Assembly: GCA_050184585.1 (NCBI GenBank)
Contig: JBFXAF010000022.1
Span: 1 to 7,898, forward strand
DNA: 7,898 nucleotides
From: JBFXAF01 sp050184585
Lineage (GTDB): Bacteria > Pseudomonadota > Alphaproteobacteria > Rhizobiales > Rhizobiaceae
Direction of reading: 5' to 3'
Both the position numbers and the translations under genes were made by a program. Positions 5,532 to 7,898 of this stretch are shown here, in pieces; within the stretch, counting starts at the first letter, position 1, and every line of letters begins with the position of its first letter. Under the pieces are notes generated by a model. It was given only the letters and a program-made list of their open reading frames with translations. It did not search any database and was not told the origin of the DNA.

Positions 5532-7896
5532 GGTCAGTCTCCTTCTTGGGCTGGGGGGTGAGATTGCTGAGATCCGGGATGAGATCGGCCGCCCAGTCGG
5601 CACCGCGTTCGCGCAGCCAGGCGGCGAGGAAGTCCGTGTGTCCATGTTCGGCAAGGATGCGCGCGATGGCGGTTTGGTCGGTCTTGGCCGAGGTGGCGCA
5701 GAGCGCCAGCGCCACCTCGCTGAGGCCCAGTTCGAAGAGACGGTTGCCGCGCCGCGACTGGCAGTAATAGTCGCGCTTGGGCGTGGCCCGCGCGAGGATC
5801 TCGATCTGGCGGTCGTTGAGACCGAAGCGCCGGTAGATCGCGGTGATCTGTGGCTCGATTGCGCGCTCGTTGGGGAGCAGCAACCGCGTCTGGCAGCTCT
5901 CGATGATGGCCGGCGCGATTGCCGAACCGTCGATGTCGCTGAGGCTTTGCGTGGCGAACACGACGGAGGCGTTCTTCTTCCGGAGCGTCTTCAGCCACTC
6001 GCGGAGCTGGCCGGCGAACCCTTCGTCATCGAGCGCCAGCCAGCCCTCGTCGATGATGATGAGGGTCGGGGAGCCGTCGAGGCGGTCCTCGATGCGATGG
6101 AAGAGGTACGCCAGCACCGCTGGCGCCGCGCCGGTTCCGATCAGACCCTCGGTCTCGAAAACCTGCACGCTCGCTTTGCCTAGATGTTCGGACTCGGCAT
6201 CGAGCAGCCGTCCGTAGGCGCCCCCGACGCAATAGGGCCTGAGCGCCTGTTTGAGGTCATTGGATTGGAGCAAAACGGCCAGGCCTGTGATCGTGCGTTC
6301 CCCGACGGGGGCTGAGGCAAGCGAGGTCAGCGCCGTCCAGAGATGCTCCTTCACCTCCGGGGTGATCTCGACACCTTCGCGCATCAGGATCGCAACGACC
6401 CAGTCGGCCGCCCAGGCCCGCTCGGCCGTCTCTTCGAGACGCGAGAGCGGCTGCAGCGAGACGCTCTGGTCATCGCCTTCGGTCAGGCCGCCGCCGAGAT
6501 CGTGCCAGTCGCCGCCCATGGCCAGCGCGGCGGCGCGGATCGAGCCTCCGAAGTCGAAGGCAAAGACCTGGGCGCCGGCATAGCGGCGGAACTGCAGCGC
6601 CATCAGCGCGAGCAGCACGGACTTGCCCGCGCCGGTCGGGCCGACGACCAGCGTGTGTCCGACATCGCCGACATGGAGGGAAAACCGGAACGGGGTTGAG
6701 CCCTCGGTCTTGCCGAACAGCAATGGGGGCGCTGCAAGATGCTCGTCCCGTTCCGGCCCCGCCCACACGGCACTGAGGGGGATCATGTGGGCGAGATTGA
6801 GCGTGGAGATCGGTGGTTGGCGGACATTGGCGTAGACATGTCCGGGCAGCGATCCAAGCCACGCATCGACGGCGTTGATCGTTTCGGGCATCGCCGTGAA
6901 GTCGCGGCCCTGGATGACCTTCTCGACCAGACGCAGCTTCTCGTCGGCGACGTGCGGATCGGCGTCCCACACCGTCACCGTCGCGGTGACATAGGCGACG
7001 CCGGCATAGTCGGCGCCGAGTTCTTGCAGCGCGAGATCGGCATCGGCCGCCTTGTTCGACGCGTCGGTGTCGACCAGGACCGACGCCTCGTTGGTCATCA
7101 CCTCCTTGAGGATCGCAGCAATCGACTTGCGCTTGGCGAACCATTGCCGGCGGATGCGGGTCAGGAGCTTCGTCGCATCGGTCTTGTCCATGAGGATGGC
7201 GCGGGTCGACCAGCGATAAGGAAAGGCGAGCCGGTTAAGTTCGTCGAGCAGACCGGGCGTGGTCGCTGTCGGAAATCCGGTGATCGTCAGGACGCGCAGA
7301 TGCTGATCGCCGAGCCGTGGCTCCAGCCCGCCGGCGAGCGGCTGGTCTGCGAGCAGCGCGTCGAGATACATCGGCGTCTCGGGGACGCGGACACGGTGAC
7401 GCTTGGTGGAGACGCAACCATGGAGGTAGGTCAGCGTCTCGGCATCATCGAGCCAACGGCATTCGGGCATGAAGGCATCGACCAGGCGGAGCACGCGATC
7501 AGTGCGGTCGGCGAAGCCGGAAAGGGCTTCGTGCGGATCAACGCCCTTGGTCTCGCGCCCTTCATAGAGCCAGCTCTCGGCGCGCGCGGCGTCCTCGGCC
7601 GGTGGCAGATAGGCGAAGGTGAGGAAGTAGCTCGACTCGAAATGCGTCCCCGCTTCTTCGAAGCTTGCCTTGCGCTCGGCGTCGACCAGCGCGGAGGCGG
7701 CATCAGGAAAGCGGCTGTCGGGATAGAGGTTCGAGGGATGGCGCTGCGCCTCGACGAAAATCGCCCAGCCCGAGCCGAGACGGCGGAAGGCGTTGTTCAG
7801 CCTGCCCGCAACGGCAATGAGTTCTGCCGGGACCGCTGAATCGAGATCCGGGCCGCGGAACCGTGCGGTGCGCTGGAAACTCCCGTCCTTGTTGAG
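5518..7896 (-). CDS. trbE: Conjugal transfer ATPase TrbE (VirB4 family), 5' end beyond the right edge
   Basis: TrbE is the VirB4-type ATPase that powers channel and pilus assembly at the inner membrane. The frame is open from the right edge and gives 792 residues, starting LNKDGSFQRTARFRGPDLDS. Compared with family members of about 815-820 residues, I estimate that 25-30 N-terminal residues are missing. The first half is the CagE/TrbE/VirB N-terminal domain (RLNNAFRRLGSGWAIFVEAQ near residues 33-52). The second half is the P-loop ATPase, with Walker A GPTGAGKS at about 419-426 (6642-6619), Walker B LIIIDE at about 612-617 and FATQSLSD at about 647-654. A VirB4-like C-terminus follows, with ARATPKRDYYCQSRRGNRLFELGLSEVA. 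All key ATPase motifs are intact. An internal GTG at 7494 would remove the N-terminal domain and is not the start. The TAA stop lies inside the start of trbJ, overlapping by 14 bases. Confidence 0.96.
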   Translation of the reverse strand, partial: LNKDGSFQRTARFRGPDLDSAVPAELIAVAGRLNNAFRRLGSGWAIFVEAQRHPSNLYPDSRFPDAASALVDAERKASFEEAGTHFESSYFLTFAYLPPAEDAARAESWLYEGRETKGVDPHEALSGFADRTDRVLRLVDAFMPECRWLDDAETLTYLHGCVSTKRHRVRVPETPMYLDALLADQPLAGGLEPRLGDQHLRVLTITGFPTATTPGLLDELNRLAFPYRWSTRAILMDKTDATKLLTRIRRQWFAKRKSIAAILKEVMTNEASVLVDTDASNKAADADLALQELGADYAGVAYVTATVTVWDADPHVADEKLRLVEKVIQGRDFTAMPETINAVDAWLGSLPGHVYANVRQPPISTLNLAHMIPLSAVWAGPERDEHLAAPPLLFGKTEGSTPFRFSLHVGDVGHTLVVGPTGAGKSVLLALMALQFRRYAGAQVFAFDFGGSIRAAALAMGGDWHDLGGGLTEGDDQSVSLQPLSRLEETAERAWAADWVVAILMREGVEITPEVKEHLWTALTSLASAPVGERTITGLAVLLQSNDLKQALRPYCVGGAYGRLLDAESEHLGKASVQVFETEGLIGTGAAPAVLAYLFHRIEDRLDGSPTLIIIDEGWLALDDEGFAGQLREWLKTLRKKNASVVFATQSLSDIDGSAIAPAIIESCQTRLLLPNERAIEPQITAIYRRFGLNDRQIEILARATPKRDYYCQSRRGNRLFELGLSEVALALCATSAKTDQTAIARILAEHGHTDFLAAWLRERGADWAADLIPDLSNLTPQPKKETDHEDT

Positions 7897-7898
7897 AA

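Noticed and set aside
5530..6183. 217-codon plus-strand open frame
   Set aside because: It is a complement of the trbE C-terminal domain, with no recognisable family and no operon context on that strand.
6739..7839. 366-codon plus-strand open frame
   Set aside because: It lies opposite trbE, whose minus-strand frame has clear VirB4 motifs. Its translation is rich in Arg, Asp and Gly with no recognisable domain, as expected of an antisense shadow in GC-rich DNA.
1..7898. Search for CRISPR arrays, tRNA or rRNA genes, an origin of transfer, or a new defence system
   Set aside because: Almost every base is taken up by trb genes or the IS fragment. I saw no regularly spaced repeats, no tRNA-like structure and no unexplained gene-sized region.

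Overview
The window holds the distal part of a mating-pair-formation (type IV secretion, trb type) conjugation operon, read entirely on the minus strand, followed by the start of an IS66-family insertion sequence. High GC content, strong GC preference at third codon positions and this gene set (trbE-trbJ-trbK-alt-trbL-trbF-trbG-trbI-DUF2274) suggest an alphaproteobacterium (Rhizobiales, Sphingomonadales or a relative). The operon probably sits on an integrative conjugative element or a conjugative plasmid. Nothing in the window identifies a species or distinguishes ICE from plasmid.

Layout, in the direction of transcription (right to left): trbE, a VirB4-like ATPase lacking its first residues beyond the right edge (7896-5518); trbJ, a secreted VirB5-like protein (5531-4758); trbK-alt, a small membrane protein of the putative entry-exclusion family (4726-4445); trbL, a VirB6-like polytopic channel protein (4438-3086); trbF, VirB8-like (3089-2400); trbG, VirB9-like with a lipobox (2403-1426); trbI, VirB10-like (1429-260); and a DUF2274 gene cut to 43 codons (256-125). 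After it come a short leader and the first 18 codons of an IS66-type tnpA (54-1). Genes overlap or lie within a few bases of each other, apart from a 31-bp gap before trbK-alt. Three consecutive junctions are 4-bp ATGA overlaps. No promoter is visible, so transcription should start upstream of the window, before trbE.

Together the products would build the envelope-spanning mating channel. TrbE powers it, TrbL and TrbF form the inner-membrane part, TrbI bridges the periplasm, TrbG contributes to the outer-membrane core, and TrbJ acts in pilus and channel assembly. TrbK-alt would limit redundant transfer between donors. The relaxase, coupling protein and the trbB, trbC and trbD genes are not in the window.

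Most of this is a familiar conjugation module, and I found no convincing new system. The most informative local event is the IS66 insertion. It ends the DUF2274 reading frame but spares all core trb genes, so the transfer apparatus may still be functional.
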